A stretch of DNA of 64,000 nt from contig NC_010162.1 in assembly GCF_000067165.1 (NCBI RefSeq), positions 7,137,001 to 7,201,000 of the forward strand, written 5' to 3'. Each line of letters opens with the position of its first letter. Within the stretch, counting starts at the first letter, position 1. Below are positions 17,407 to 26,281 of the stretch, one piece after another. The position numbers and the translations under genes are program-made. The notes under the pieces are model-generated. The model was given only the letters and a program-made list of their open reading frames with translations, was not told the origin of the DNA and did not search any database. This DNA comes from Sorangium cellulosum So ce56. GTDB taxonomy: Bacteria; Myxococcota_A; Polyangia; Polyangiales; Polyangiaceae.

Positions 17407-20400
17407 TCAGCCGTCCTCGGGCCGCGCGCCCACGGAGCACACGAGGCGCTGCGTCGTCGCCTGCGCTCGCAGCGCGCCTTGTCCTGCGCCGGCGCCGCCC
17501 CCCTGCCCCCGCGCGGCCGTCCACCGCGCGATCAGCGCCGCGTCCTCCGCGCGCTCACCGCGCCGCCTCGAGTCGGAGGCCGCGACGTGCAGCGCTTCGA
17601 GGCAGACGCGCTCGCGCCCCCAGCGCACCTGCGCGAGGCCCTGGTTCCCGAGCGTGATCGCGGGCAGCGCCCTCCGATCGAGGCGCAGCGCGCGCTCCGG
17701 ATCGAGCGCGACGAGCGCGCGCCACGCGCCTTTCTGGGCGCGGCAGCGCGCGTCGCTGGCGGCGGTCAGCGTCGCCCAGGGCGCGAGCGCGACCACCTCG
17801 CCCGCGGTCCCCCCCATGCGGTCCAGCACCGCCGCGCCCGCGATCTCGAGGGCCGAGCCGTCGAGCACCAGGACGCCGGCCTCCCCATCGTCGCGCCACG
17901 CGAGGGTCATCGGCCGGCCCCGGAGCTCCTCGCGATCGAGCGCCACGAGGCGCGCAGGCCGCCGGGGCTCCGGCGTGTGCTCCTCGACGGCCACGCGGCG
18001 CCGGAGCTCGCCGAGCACGAGCGCGCGGCCAGGACCGAGCAAGAGACCCGGGGCGCGCCCCGGCGCGGTGTCCGCGTAACTTCGGCGCGGCTCGAACGCC
18101 GGGAGCGCCCGCGCGCCCTGCGGGCCGAGCAGCAGCTCGCCCCCCTCGGCGAGGACGAGCAGCCCGACCTCGCCGCTCGCGGCGAGCAGCGGGATCGACG
18201 CGCCGCGCTTCCCGCCGTGCCCGCCGCGCAGCGCGAGCTCGGTCGCGTTCAGCCGCAGCGCCTCGCCGCGCAGATCGAACGGCGGGAGGTAGAGCACGCT
18301 GTGCGTCCGGAGCGCCGCGGCCTTCGGGCCTCCCTTTCCCGGCGCCGCGCCGCCCTTGCCCGACGCCGCTCCGTTGGGCGGCGCCTCCTCCGGCGCGGCC
18401 TCCTCGGCGGGCGGCGCCTCCTCGGCCGGCCGCGCGGCGCGCCCAGGCGCCGGCGCGTCGGCGACGACCTCGAGCGTCTCGGCATACGACGTCGGCACGG
18501 TCCATCGCTCCGAGCCAGCCTCGGGCGCGGCGCGCGGGCGCAGCGCCTGCAGCTCGATCGGCGCACAGGAGAGCGACGGCAGCGCCTGCGGCGGCTCGTC
18601 GATCCGGCCGACGCCGCCCACGCAAGCCGCCGTGTCCGCCCCGGCGGCGCCCGCGTGGCTGGCCTCCGCCGCCCCGCAGCTGGGACCCGGCGCGGCGGCG
18701 ATGGCCGGCGACGGCTCGCCCGCGCCCCAGCCGAGCCGCACCACGCCGCTCAACGCACAGCCGAGCGCGGAGCACCCGCCCTGGAACGACGGCGGGGGCA
18801 CCGGCGAGCGCCCGGCGGCGCGCCACGTCCGGCCGTGATCGAGCGTCTCGTAGAGCTCCGCGCCGGCCGTGACGAGCACGCCGTGGTCGCCGGTCACCGC
18901 CATCCCCGCCGGATCCGGCGGCAGGGCGTGCGGCGAGACCGTCCCGTCCTCCGCGATCGTGACGCCCAGGCTCGCCTGCCCGACGGGATCGGGCCACTCG
19001 ACCGACGACAGCCACCCGTCGACCCCGCCGTCCTCGCGCGCGCGGAAGCGCCTGTCGACGAGCGCCCGTGTCCCGTCGCGCAGGGGCGGCGTCCAGTACC
19101 AGCCGGGGAGGTGCCCGCGGAGCTGCACGACCCGCGCGCCCCCCTCGTCGCGGCCCCGCGGCGCCCCGGCGGGCGCTGGCAGCCGCGCGTCGCGCTCGCC
19201 CCTCAGCAGCGCGATCGCGCTCCCGTCGCGGCGCGGCGCCCAGCCGACCAGCGCCTGCGACTCGCCGAGCTCGACCGCGTGCTCGACCCAGTCGCCCGGG
19301 CCGCGCCGCACGCAGATCCTCGGGTGGATCACGACCTCGCCGTAGCGGCGATCTCGCTCCTCGTCGCTGGCGACCCGCGGCGACGCCGCGCAGCCGCCGA
19401 CGTAGCCGAGCGCGCCGCCGTCGTCGGCCACGAAGAACCCTTCGTCGCTGAAGGAGCGCTCCATCCGCGGCGCCTCGCCGCGCTCGGAGCGCAGGACGTA
19501 GCTGCCGAAGCCGTCGTAATCGTCCCACACGCAGAGGAAGAGCGGCCCGTCCTCCGCGGGCACCGGCGCGCAGCCCAGCCCATCCGGGAGCCAGCCGGAG
19601 AACCGCTCGCGCACCGCGCCCGTGCTCACGTCGATCCGCGCGACGCCGCCCTCGAACACGCCGAGCGCGGTCCCGTCGGGCAAGAGCGTGCCCGCGGAGA
19701 CGGCCGCCGCGAGCGGCGCGAGATCGTCGAGGACGGGGGCGTCGCGCGAGGCGGCCTGGGCGCCCGCGAAGAGCAGCTGGAACGACCCGCTCGGCCAGCT
19801 CGAGCGGAGGTCGCCGTCGGGCCGGCCGAGCGAGCCGTCCGGGAGGACGGCCACGCGCCCGAGCGCCGTGTCGAGCGAGAGCGCGTCCGGAGCGACGCTC
19901 AGCGCGCGCACGGCGAGCCCGAGCCGCTGGCCGGCGTCGATCCACGTCCTGCCGCCGTCCGCCGTCGTCGCGGCGCGGCCGAAGACGTCGAGGCGCGCCG
20001 CGCGCGCGGCGTCCAGCGCGGCCAGATCGTGGATGGCCGGCATGTCGAGCGCCCGGCCCCGATCCTCGCCCGGCAGGAGCTCCCGCGGCCCCTGCTCCAT
20101 GAAGACAACGGCGCCTCGCAGGCCGTTGCGGGCGCCCCGCACCGCGCCGCCGCCGCCGAGCGCCACCTCCGCGAGCGGCCCCGTGAAGCCGCGCGAGCGG
20201 AACGCCCTGCGCCGGGTCCAGTGCAGGAAGCCCCCGCCGAGGTGGGGCGCGATCGCGAGCGATCCGACGACGGGGTCACCGGACGCCCACAGCTCGGCCT
20301 CCCACGCCGCCGCGGCGACGCGCCCGCCTCCGCCGAGCTCGAGCCGCGCGCCCTCCGTGACGACGCGCGCCGCGACGGCCGCGGCCGGTCCGTCGTGCGT

Positions 20401-20592
20401 TGCCCGGAACACGCCCTCGGAGAGCGCCTGGAAATAGCGCGCCCCTGCCGGGGCAGCGCTGGCGGAGCCGGTCGCGCCCGGCGCACGTGCGGCCCGAGCA
20501 GCTCCCGCGCCGCTCGCCGGGCTCGGCTCGGGCGCGCGCGCGCAGGCGGCCGCGAGGAGAGCCGAGATCAGACCGAGCGAGCGCACCAGCAT
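17407..20592 (-). CDS. Large lipoprotein with Asp-box (BNR) motifs, paralogue 3 of 3
   Basis: About 1,061 residues. The signal peptide MLVRSLGLISALLAAAC fits a lipobox exactly. Asp-box-type segments TTADGGRTWIDA and ETLDHGRTWRAA occur at the same relative places as in the other two copies, and the second is followed by CSALGCALSGVVRLGWG. A Pro/Glu/Ala- and Gly/Lys-rich insert (coded near 18300-18460) separates the propeller-like part from the C-terminal part. Start: ATG at 20592, since it opens the signal peptide directly; an in-frame start at 20646 adds 18 unlikely residues. It lies 162 bp upstream of the FHA activator gene on the same strand. I take the three copies as an old tandem duplication because they align in motif order but have diverged heavily. 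Confidence 0.82.
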   Translation of the reverse strand: MLVRSLGLISALLAAACARAPEPSPASGAGAARAARAPGATGSASAAPAGARYFQALSEGVFRATHDGPAAAVAARVVTEGARLELGGGGRVAAAAWEAELWASGDPVVGSLAIAPHLGGGFLHWTRRRAFRSRGFTGPLAEVALGGGGAVRGARNGLRGAVVFMEQGPRELLPGEDRGRALDMPAIHDLAALDAARAARLDVFGRAATTADGGRTWIDAGQRLGLAVRALSVAPDALSLDTALGRVAVLPDGSLGRPDGDLRSSWPSGSFQLLFAGAQAASRDAPVLDDLAPLAAAVSAGTLLPDGTALGVFEGGVARIDVSTGAVRERFSGWLPDGLGCAPVPAEDGPLFLCVWDDYDGFGSYVLRSERGEAPRMERSFSDEGFFVADDGGALGYVGGCAASPRVASDEERDRRYGEVVIHPRICVRRGPGDWVEHAVELGESQALVGWAPRRDGSAIALLRGERDARLPAPAGAPRGRDEGGARVVQLRGHLPGWYWTPPLRDGTRALVDRRFRAREDGGVDGWLSSVEWPDPVGQASLGVTIAEDGTVSPHALPPDPAGMAVTGDHGVLVTAGAELYETLDHGRTWRAAGRSPVPPPSFQGGCSALGCALSGVVRLGWGAGEPSPAIAAAPGPSCGAAEASHAGAAGADTAACVGGVGRIDEPPQALPSLSCAPIELQALRPRAAPEAGSERWTVPTSYAETLEVVADAPAPGRAARPAEEAPPAEEAAPEEAPPNGAASGKGGAAPGKGGPKAAALRTHSVLYLPPFDLRGEALRLNATELALRGGHGGKRGASIPLLAASGEVGLLVLAEGGELLLGPQGARALPAFEPRRSYADTAPGRAPGLLLGPGRALVLGELRRRVAVEEHTPEPRRPARLVALDREELRGRPMTLAWRDDGEAGVLVLDGSALEIAGAAVLDRMGGTAGEVVALAPWATLTAASDARCRAQKGAWRALVALDPERALRLDRRALPAITLGNQGLAQVRWGRERVCLEALHVAASDSRRRGERAEDAALIARWTAARGQGGGAGAGQGALRAQATTQRLVCSVGARPEDG

Positions 20593-20787
20593 CCGGGGAA
20601 AGCACGACGGTATCCGTTGCCGCGCCCCCGTCCAGCGTCGATCCACGTCCTCGCCCCCACGCCCTCACCCCGGCGACCGCGCCCGTCGTCCCCGGTTCCC
20701 GCGCTCCTCGCCCTCGGCGCCCGCGCGCCATCGCGCAGCGGCATCGTAAGCTGCAGCCGTGGCGCCCTGCGCCCGCCCGGAAAGCCT

Positions 20788-21366
20788 GTGCACTCCCCTC
20801 CCCGCCCCCGACGACCCACCCGCGACGAGCTCCTCGCCGCCGCCGGCAAGACGGTGCCGGACGTCATCGCCCCGGACCTCGACGTCCTCTTCTGCGGCAT
20901 CAACCCGGGCCTCTACACCGCCGCCGTCGGGCACAACTTCGCCCGCCCCGGCAACCGGTTCTGGCCGGCGCTGCACGCCGGCGGATTCACCGCTCGCGTG
21001 CTCTCTCCGTCCGAGGAGCGCGAGCTGCTGGAGCTGGGGTATGGGATCACCAACGTGGTCGAGCGCGCGACCGCATCGGCGGACGAGCTGTCCGCCGAGG
21101 AGCTCGCCGCGGGCGGGCGGCGGCTCGAGACCACGGTGCGACGCTACCGCCCTCGCTTCCTCGCCGTGCTCGGGATTGGCGCCTATCGAGGCGCGTTCGG
21201 CAGGCCCCGCGCCGTGCCCGGCCCCCAGACAGAGACGCTCGGCGCAACGCGGCTCTGGGTGCTGCCGAACCCCAGCGGGCTCAACGCCAGCTACCAGCCG
21301 GACAGGCTCGCTGCGATGTTCCGCGCCCTCCACGAGGCGGTCACGTCGACCCGGGCCACGCGGTGA
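20788..21366 (+). CDS. mug: G/T(U)-mismatch DNA glycosylase, Mug/TDG family
   Basis: A 192-residue uracil-DNA-glycosylase-superfamily protein. The catalytic motif is FCGINPGLYTA, with the Asn used by Mug/TDG enzymes to position water, followed by the family's RPGNRFWPAL. The C-terminal insertion-loop motif is NPSGLNASY (standard form NPSGLN). Such enzymes excise uracil, thymine or ethenocytosine opposite guanine in double-stranded DNA, which fits a GC-rich genome subject to cytosine deamination. The GTG start at 20788 follows GGAAAG with short spacing; there is no ATG in frame close by. It is divergent from paralogue 3 and convergent with the next gene, so probably single. Length is normal for the family. 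Confidence 0.93.
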   Translation: MHSPPRPRRPTRDELLAAAGKTVPDVIAPDLDVLFCGINPGLYTAAVGHNFARPGNRFWPALHAGGFTARVLSPSEERELLELGYGITNVVERATASADELSAEELAAGGRRLETTVRRYRPRFLAVLGIGAYRGAFGRPRAVPGPQTETLGATRLWVLPNPSGLNASYQPDRLAAMFRALHEAVTSTRATR

Positions 21367-21374
21367 GCGGGTGC

Positions 21375-21878
21375 CTACTCGGGCAGCGCGCTCGCCTCTT
21401 CCTGAGGCACCTTCGCGCGCGCGCGGCGGGCCTCTTCCCGGACGGCCGCGAGGCCGGGCGGCCCCTCGGGCGATCGCCCGCCGCGGTTGGTCACCGCGGC
21501 GAGCCACGCAAACGGCGAGTCGGGCGCGCTCTGCGCGACGAGGAAGACGGCGCGGGACGCGTAACGCGAACAGCCGTCCTCGCACACGGGCAGGACGAGG
21601 CGGAGCCCTCCGCCGCCACCTCGGCCCACGAGGGGCGCCACGCGGAGCTCCGACGGAGGCGGCGACAGCACGGCCATCATCGCGCGCGCCATCCAATCGA
21701 CGAGTGTCGCTCCGGACATGGCAGGCGGCTCGGAGGTCGGCGTCCCCGCGCCGTCCGCCGCGTCGAGCCGGCTCGGCGGGAGCGCGAAGAGCCCCGCTCC
21801 ATCGGCCACCGCCGGCGACGGCAGCAGCGCGCCCGCGAGCGCTCCCACGAATGAAGCCAGCTTGAGTCCGAATCGCAT
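21375..21878 (-). CDS. Hypothetical secreted protein
   Basis: A 167-residue protein starting MRFGLKLASFVGALAGALL with an AVADG cleavage region, a typical Sec signal peptide. The mature chain is Ala/Pro-rich at first, then has a segment with two close cysteines (PVCEDGCSRY) and ends in a Glu/Arg/Ala-rich tail. No family recognised. The ATG at 21878 is preceded by CGGAGC at good spacing, which decides against longer frames running to 22160. It ends 9 bp from the stop of the convergent glycosylase gene. Probably real because of the signal peptide and ribosome binding site. Confidence 0.68.
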   Translation of the reverse strand: MRFGLKLASFVGALAGALLPSPAVADGAGLFALPPSRLDAADGAGTPTSEPPAMSGATLVDWMARAMMAVLSPPPSELRVAPLVGRGGGGGLRLVLPVCEDGCSRYASRAVFLVAQSAPDSPFAWLAAVTNRGGRSPEGPPGLAAVREEARRARAKVPQEEASALPE

Positions 21879-22158
21879 ACGTGCTCCGTCTGCGGCACGT
21901 CCAGCAGGCCCCATGCCAGCCATGCGCTGCCGGCCGCGACGTCGCGGCGCCGCATCCACGACGGTCCGCTCCGTTCGGCGCGCGTGACGGTTCGCCACAG
22001 CGTGGCGCGCAGAGCCCGATCCCGCGCGGCCTCGTCGCTGCGCGCTGGAGGTGCCGCGGCGAGCCGGAGATGCCCGCTTCGAACAGGAGAATGGCCCCCG
22101 CCGCGCGAGCGCCGCTTTCGCTTGCCAGAAGGTCCGGGCGCCGTTAACCGTCTTCGTC

Positions 22159-24702
22159 ATGCCCGACCGAAAGCCAGGGCTGAGCCCGCTTCAGGTGAAG
22201 TCCTCGGTCCAGCCGGGCGCTCCCCTCCCGTCCGCTCCGTCCGAGCCGGTAGCGAGCATCCTGCTCGTCGACGATCACCGCGCGAACCTCCTCGCCCTCG
22301 AGGCCGTGCTCGATCCGCTGCGCCAGCGGCTCGTCACCGCGCAATCCGGCGAGGAGGCGCTGGAGCACCTCAACCGCGAGGAGTTCGCGCTGATCCTCAT
22401 GGACGTGAAGATGCGCGGAATCGACGGCTTCGAGACGGCCGCCCGCGTGAGGGGGCTCGATCGGGCGAGGCACACGCCGATTATCTTCATCTCGGGGCTG
22501 CCGGAGGACGAGGACCGACGGTATCGCGGCTACCGCGAGGGCGCGGTCGACTATGTCGTCAAGCCGTTCAATCCCGACATCCTCCGCGCCAAGGTGGCGG
22601 TCTTCGTCGAGCTGCACCGGAGGGCCGAGCAGATCAAGCGGCAGGAGGCCGCGCTCCGCCAGCTGGAGCGCCAGGCGAGCGACGAGGTGTTCCGGCGCAT
22701 CATGGACACCAGCATGATGGGCCTGCTCTTCAGCGACTATGAAGGGCGCGTCATCGAGGCGAACGACTGCTTCCTCTCGATGATCGGCTACACCCGCGAG
22801 GACCTCAAGGCGGGGCTGCTCAGCTGGCAAGAGCTCTCTCCGCCGGAGTACGAGCACGTCCACCACGACGCGATCAACGAGCTGAGCCTCCACGGCGTCA
22901 CGAGGCAGTTCGAGAAGGAGTACATCCGCAAGGACGGCAAGCGCGTCGCGGTCCTCGTCGGGTCCGCCCGCATCGAGACGCAGCGGCGCAACCTCACCTA
23001 CGTGCTCGACATCAGCGAGCGCAAGCGCGCCGAGGCCAACGTCAGCCTCCTCGCCGGCGCGGGCGAGATCCTCTCGTCCTCGCTCGACTTCCGCGAGACG
23101 CTCGGGCAGCTCGCCCGGCTCGTCGTCCCGCTGCTCGCCGACTGGTGCGCCGTGGACATCCAGGGCCAGGACGGCGCGATCCAGCGCGTCGCCGTCCAGC
23201 ACACCGACCCTCGGAAGGCGGAGCTCGTCCGCCAGATCGAGCAGAGTTATCCTGTCGATCCCGCGGCGAGCCGCGGTGTGCCGAAGGTGCTCCGGACGGG
23301 CGAGGTCGAGTGGGCGTCCGATATCCCGGACTCCCTGCTCGTCGAGAACGCGCGGGACGAGGAGCACCTCCGGATGGCGCGCGAGCTCGGCCTCCGGTCG
23401 TACCTGGTCGTGCCGCTGGCGGCGCGCGGCCGCGTCCTCGGCGCGATCACGCTCGCGCACGCCGAGTCGGGCCGGCACTACACGAAGGTCGACGTGCAGT
23501 TCGCCGAGGAGCTCGCCCGGCGCGCCGCCCTCAGCGTCGACAACGCCCTCCTCTTCGAGCGCGAGGTCACCGTGCGCAAGGAGGTCGAGACGCTCGCGGA
23601 GGAGCTGAAGCACAGCGAGGCGCAGTTCCGGCTGCTCGCCGAGACGATGCCGCAGCTCGTGTGGACGAACCGCCCGGACGGCCACCACGAGTACTTCAAC
23701 CGGCGCTGGTACGACTACACGGGGCTCACCGCGGAGGACACCGGCGGCGAGGGCTGGAGCCGGATCATCCACCCCGACGAGCACGAGCGGGCGATCGAGG
23801 CCTTCCGGGAGGCGCTCCGCACGGGCGAGCCGTACGAGAGCCAGTGCCGGCTCCGGCGCGCGGACGGCGTGTACCGCTGGTTCATCGGCCGGGCGGTCGC
23901 CGCGCGCGACGGGTCGGGCCGCATCGTCCGCTGGTTCGGCACGTACACGGACATCGACGATCAGAAGCGCGCCGAGGAGGAGCGGCAACGGCTCGTCCAG
24001 GCGCTGGAGCGCAGCAACAAGGAGCTCGATCAGTTCGCGTACGTCACGAGCCACGACCTCAAGGCGCCGCTCAGGGGCATCGCCAACCTCTCGCAGTGGA
24101 TCGAGGAGGACCTGAACGACAAGATGACGGCGGAGAGCCGCAAGCAGCTCGATCTGCTGCGCGGGCGCGTCCACCGGCTCGAGAACCTCATCGACGGGAT
24201 CCTGAGCTACTCGCGGGCGGGCCGCGCCCGCGAGAAGCCCGAGGCGATCGACGTCGGCAAGCTCCTCCGGGAGGTCATCGAGCTGCTCGCGCCCCCGCCG
24301 GAGACGCTCGTGGAGATCGCCCCCGACATGCCCGTCCTCGTCACGGAGCGCGCTCCGCTCCAGCAAACGTTCCTGAACCTGATCGGCAACGCGCTGAAGC
24401 ACGCCGGGGGCGCCGATCCGGAGGTCCGGATCAGCGCGCGCGACGCCGGGCCGTTCTGGGAGTTCTCGGTCTCCGACAACGGGGCGGGCATCGCGCCCGA
24501 GTACCACGACCGCATCTGGGGCATCTTTCAGACGCTGAAGGCGCGCGACAAGGTCGAGGGCACCGGCATCGGCCTGTCGGTCGTGCAGAAGATCGTCCAG
24601 AGCAAGGGCGGGCGCGCATGGGTCGAGTCCGCCGTCGGCGCCGGCGCCACCTTCCGGTTCACCTGGCCCAAGATCGAGGCCAGAGAGCCGTCATCCCCCT
24701 GA
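22159..24702 (+). CDS. Histidine kinase with N-terminal receiver: REC-PAS-GAF-PAS-HisKA-HATPase
   Basis: An 847-residue soluble sensor kinase. The receiver domain (about 33-150) keeps the acidic pair in VDDH, phospho-acceptor Asp82 in LMDVKM and the Lys in DYVVKPF. PAS1 spans about 175-290 and ends in ISERKRAE. The GAF domain spans about 300-465. PAS2 spans about 490-605 with the YRWFIGRAV C-terminal pattern and TDIDDQKRAE. HisKA has TSHDLKAPLRG with His632. The ATPase has N-box NLIGNALKHAG and G-boxes DNGAGIAP and GTGIGLSVV. No transmembrane segment, so cytoplasmic. The arrangement with REC first suggests it is itself controlled by another kinase. The SHDLKAPL motif is that of bacteriophytochrome-like kinases. 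ATG at 22159 chosen since the receiver begins soon after. No dedicated response regulator lies next to it. Confidence 0.95.
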   Translation: MPDRKPGLSPLQVKSSVQPGAPLPSAPSEPVASILLVDDHRANLLALEAVLDPLRQRLVTAQSGEEALEHLNREEFALILMDVKMRGIDGFETAARVRGLDRARHTPIIFISGLPEDEDRRYRGYREGAVDYVVKPFNPDILRAKVAVFVELHRRAEQIKRQEAALRQLERQASDEVFRRIMDTSMMGLLFSDYEGRVIEANDCFLSMIGYTREDLKAGLLSWQELSPPEYEHVHHDAINELSLHGVTRQFEKEYIRKDGKRVAVLVGSARIETQRRNLTYVLDISERKRAEANVSLLAGAGEILSSSLDFRETLGQLARLVVPLLADWCAVDIQGQDGAIQRVAVQHTDPRKAELVRQIEQSYPVDPAASRGVPKVLRTGEVEWASDIPDSLLVENARDEEHLRMARELGLRSYLVVPLAARGRVLGAITLAHAESGRHYTKVDVQFAEELARRAALSVDNALLFEREVTVRKEVETLAEELKHSEAQFRLLAETMPQLVWTNRPDGHHEYFNRRWYDYTGLTAEDTGGEGWSRIIHPDEHERAIEAFREALRTGEPYESQCRLRRADGVYRWFIGRAVAARDGSGRIVRWFGTYTDIDDQKRAEEERQRLVQALERSNKELDQFAYVTSHDLKAPLRGIANLSQWIEEDLNDKMTAESRKQLDLLRGRVHRLENLIDGILSYSRAGRAREKPEAIDVGKLLREVIELLAPPPETLVEIAPDMPVLVTERAPLQQTFLNLIGNALKHAGGADPEVRISARDAGPFWEFSVSDNGAGIAPEYHDRIWGIFQTLKARDKVEGTGIGLSVVQKIVQSKGGRAWVESAVGAGATFRFTWPKIEAREPSSP

Positions 24703-24817
24703 TGAGCCCGCCTCGAGCGCGGGGCGTGGCGCGCGGCGACACGCCTCGATCGCCGGACAGGCACGGAGCTTGAACGACCTCCTCCGAACACAAGGCGGCT
24801 TATCACGGCCGACCTCG

Positions 24818-24826
24818 AAAGGAGGG
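24818..24826 (+). promoter_or_regulatory. Near-perfect ribosome binding site of the OmpA-like lipoprotein gene
   Basis: AAAGGAGGG lies 5 bp before the ATG at 24832, an almost complete match to the 16S rRNA anti-Shine-Dalgarno. It fixes the start and predicts high translation, consistent with an abundant Pal-like envelope protein. Confidence 0.85.
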
Positions 24827-24831
24827 TTCAC

Positions 24832-25404
24832 ATGCTGTCGATGTCCAACCTGCCCAGGCTCTGCCTGGGCGCGCTTGCGCTCTCGCTGTTCACCGCGTGC
24901 GCCGCGGCGCCACCCCCGCAGCAGGCTCGGCCCGAGCCGAGGTTGCCGAACCCGGGCCCGGATGGAGTCTACAAGGTCGAATGGCCCGATCTCAGGGAAG
25001 GCGAAGATCGGTTCATCGGCCTCACCCTCGGGGCCGACATCGCCGACGTCTGCCGCCTTCCCAAGACGAGCTTCGCCTTCGACTCCTCCGAGCCGCTCCC
25101 GCAGGAGCACGTGGAGCTCCGGGCGCTCGTCGACTGCCTGCGCTCATCGAGCCTGGAGGGCGCGAGGATAGAGCTCGTCGGCCGCGCCGATCCGCGCGGC
25201 ACCGCGGCGTACAACCAGGATCTCTCGCTCCGCCGCGCCGCGCGGGTGAAGGAGATCCTCGTGAAGGAGGGCATCCCTGCGGATCGCATCACGACGCGCG
25301 CGACGGGCGCCTCCGAGGCGGTCGGCGCTCAACCGATGTACTCCTATGGCTATGATCGCAGGGTCGACGTCGCGCTGATCGGCGTCGCCCATGCCCCCCG
25401 GTGA
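24832..25404 (+). CDS. OmpA/Pal-like peptidoglycan-binding lipoprotein
   Basis: A 190-residue lipoprotein with the signal LCLGALALSLFTAC (Cys about residue 23), a Pro-rich spacer, and an OmpA C-terminal-like domain from about residue 80 to 185. Visible features are TSFAFDSSEPL (strand-loop matching the usual F.F.S....) and the binding-helix signature IELVGRADPRGTAAYNQDLS followed by RRAARVKEILV, where the Asp and Arg that hold the diaminopimelate group are in place. Two extra cysteines (DVCRL and VDCLR) may form a disulfide. It should tether the outer membrane to peptidoglycan. The gene stands alone, behind the REC-PAS kinase gene. Length resembles Pal; absence of tol genes nearby means it need not be the housekeeping copy. 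Confidence 0.9.
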   Translation: MLSMSNLPRLCLGALALSLFTACAAAPPPQQARPEPRLPNPGPDGVYKVEWPDLREGEDRFIGLTLGADIADVCRLPKTSFAFDSSEPLPQEHVELRALVDCLRSSSLEGARIELVGRADPRGTAAYNQDLSLRRAARVKEILVKEGIPADRITTRATGASEAVGAQPMYSYGYDRRVDVALIGVAHAPR

Positions 25405-25692
25405 CGCGCGCGCTCGCCCGCTCGCCCGCTCGGCGGGCGCGGCTCGGAGCCCTGCCGGAGCGGCGCTGCAGCTGGCTCTCTCTCCCTCTCGGCAGGGCGG
25501 CTCTCCTCCTCCAGTCCCGCCTCTTCCGTTGGCGACGGCGCCGCGCGCCGCGGCCCTTGGTTCATCGGCGCTCGTCTTACGGCGCGTATTGCGCCCGAGG
25601 CGCGTCACGACAGCTGTGGCGTTTCGTCACGCGAGCGCCACGGCGGCGCTCCGCGGCCCCGGGGACAAGCGCTGTGGGCGCAAGCTCTCGGT
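25405..25692. other. Intergenic region with no gene seen
   Basis: Nearly 290 bp after the OmpA-like gene without a convincing coding frame: the open frames have Arg/Ala-rich compositions and no ribosome binding site. The strand downstream of this point carries the candidate sigma54 promoter of the YtxH-like gene. Confidence 0.5.
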
Positions 25693-25708
25693 TGGTCCGG
25701 GCCCTGCA
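25693..25708 (+). promoter_or_regulatory. Candidate sigma54 (-24/-12) promoter for the YtxH-like operon
   Basis: TGGTCC-GGGCC-CTGCA has the invariant GG and GC ten bases apart. The -24 box matches TGGCAC at four of six positions and the -12 box matches TTGCA at four of five. It lies 57 bp before the ATG at 25765 in the right orientation. Weaker than the others listed here. Confidence 0.4.
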
Positions 25709-25764
25709 ATGGTTTCCTGACACGAACCGGCGGATGTCGTGTCCGTCACGAGGAGACAAGAGCC

Positions 25765-26271
25765 ATGACGAACCGAATGAACAGCGCGGTGGGGACTGCG
25801 AAGGGTGTGGTTGAGTCGGCGGCTACCGGCGCGGGCGTCGCCGCGACGGCGGCCAAGACGACGGCGTTCGACGTCGCGAAGGCGGTCGCCGGCGTCGCTG
25901 CCACGGTCGGGGCGCTCGGTTTCGACGACGTGCTCGGCTGGGTCGGGCTCTCGCGCAAGCGGAGCCCGCTCACGGCGCTCGGCCTCTTCGGCGCCGGCCT
26001 CGCGGTGGGCGCGGGCGTGGCCCTGCTGCTCTCGCCGACGTCGGGCGAGGCGCTGCGCCGCGAGCTCCTGACCCGCCTCGACGGCCTGAAGCGCCAGGCG
26101 ACCCGCGGGGTCGAGCAGGCCGAGCGCAAGGTCCAGGACAAGGTCGGCAGCGCGGTCGACGCGGTGAAGGGCGCGGTCGCGCCGTCCGACGCGAGCTCCG
26201 CGAACTCGCATTACGGCATCGAGGGAGCTGGGCTGTCCCACGGCGGCGAGAGCGGCCATCACCTGAGCTGA
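25765..26271 (+). CDS. YtxH-like membrane protein
   Basis: A 168-residue protein with an Ala/Gly/Val-rich amphipathic first part, then one membrane-spanning glycine-rich helix (LGLFGAGLAVGAGVALLL, about residues 73-90) directly followed by SPTSGEALRREL, which is the hallmark of YtxH/gas-vesicle-GvpP-like stress proteins. The C-terminal third is Lys/Ala/Glu-rich with a coiled-coil look (VEQAERKVQDKVGSAVDAVK), then a short Gly/Ser/His tail. YtxH-type proteins accumulate in stress or stationary phase; their biochemical role is unclear. A GAGGAGA ribosome binding site precedes the ATG. The stop is 10 bp before the next gene, so the two form an operon. Confidence 0.8.
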   Translation: MTNRMNSAVGTAKGVVESAATGAGVAATAAKTTAFDVAKAVAGVAATVGALGFDDVLGWVGLSRKRSPLTALGLFGAGLAVGAGVALLLSPTSGEALRRELLTRLDGLKRQATRGVEQAERKVQDKVGSAVDAVKGAVAPSDASSANSHYGIEGAGLSHGGESGHHLS

Positions 26272-26281
26272 GGCGCTGGCC

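Noticed and set aside
17479..20787. A very long plus-strand open frame running opposite paralogue 3 into the DNA glycosylase
   Set aside because: Antisense open frames of this length are a by-product of third-position GC bias; its translation is Arg/Ala/Pro-rich with no motif until the glycosylase part. Only the part from 20788 is kept.
21879..22160. Upstream extension of the small secreted protein to 22160
   Set aside because: It would overlap the kinase start and add an Arg-rich segment before a clear signal peptide; the ATG at 21878 has its own ribosome binding site.
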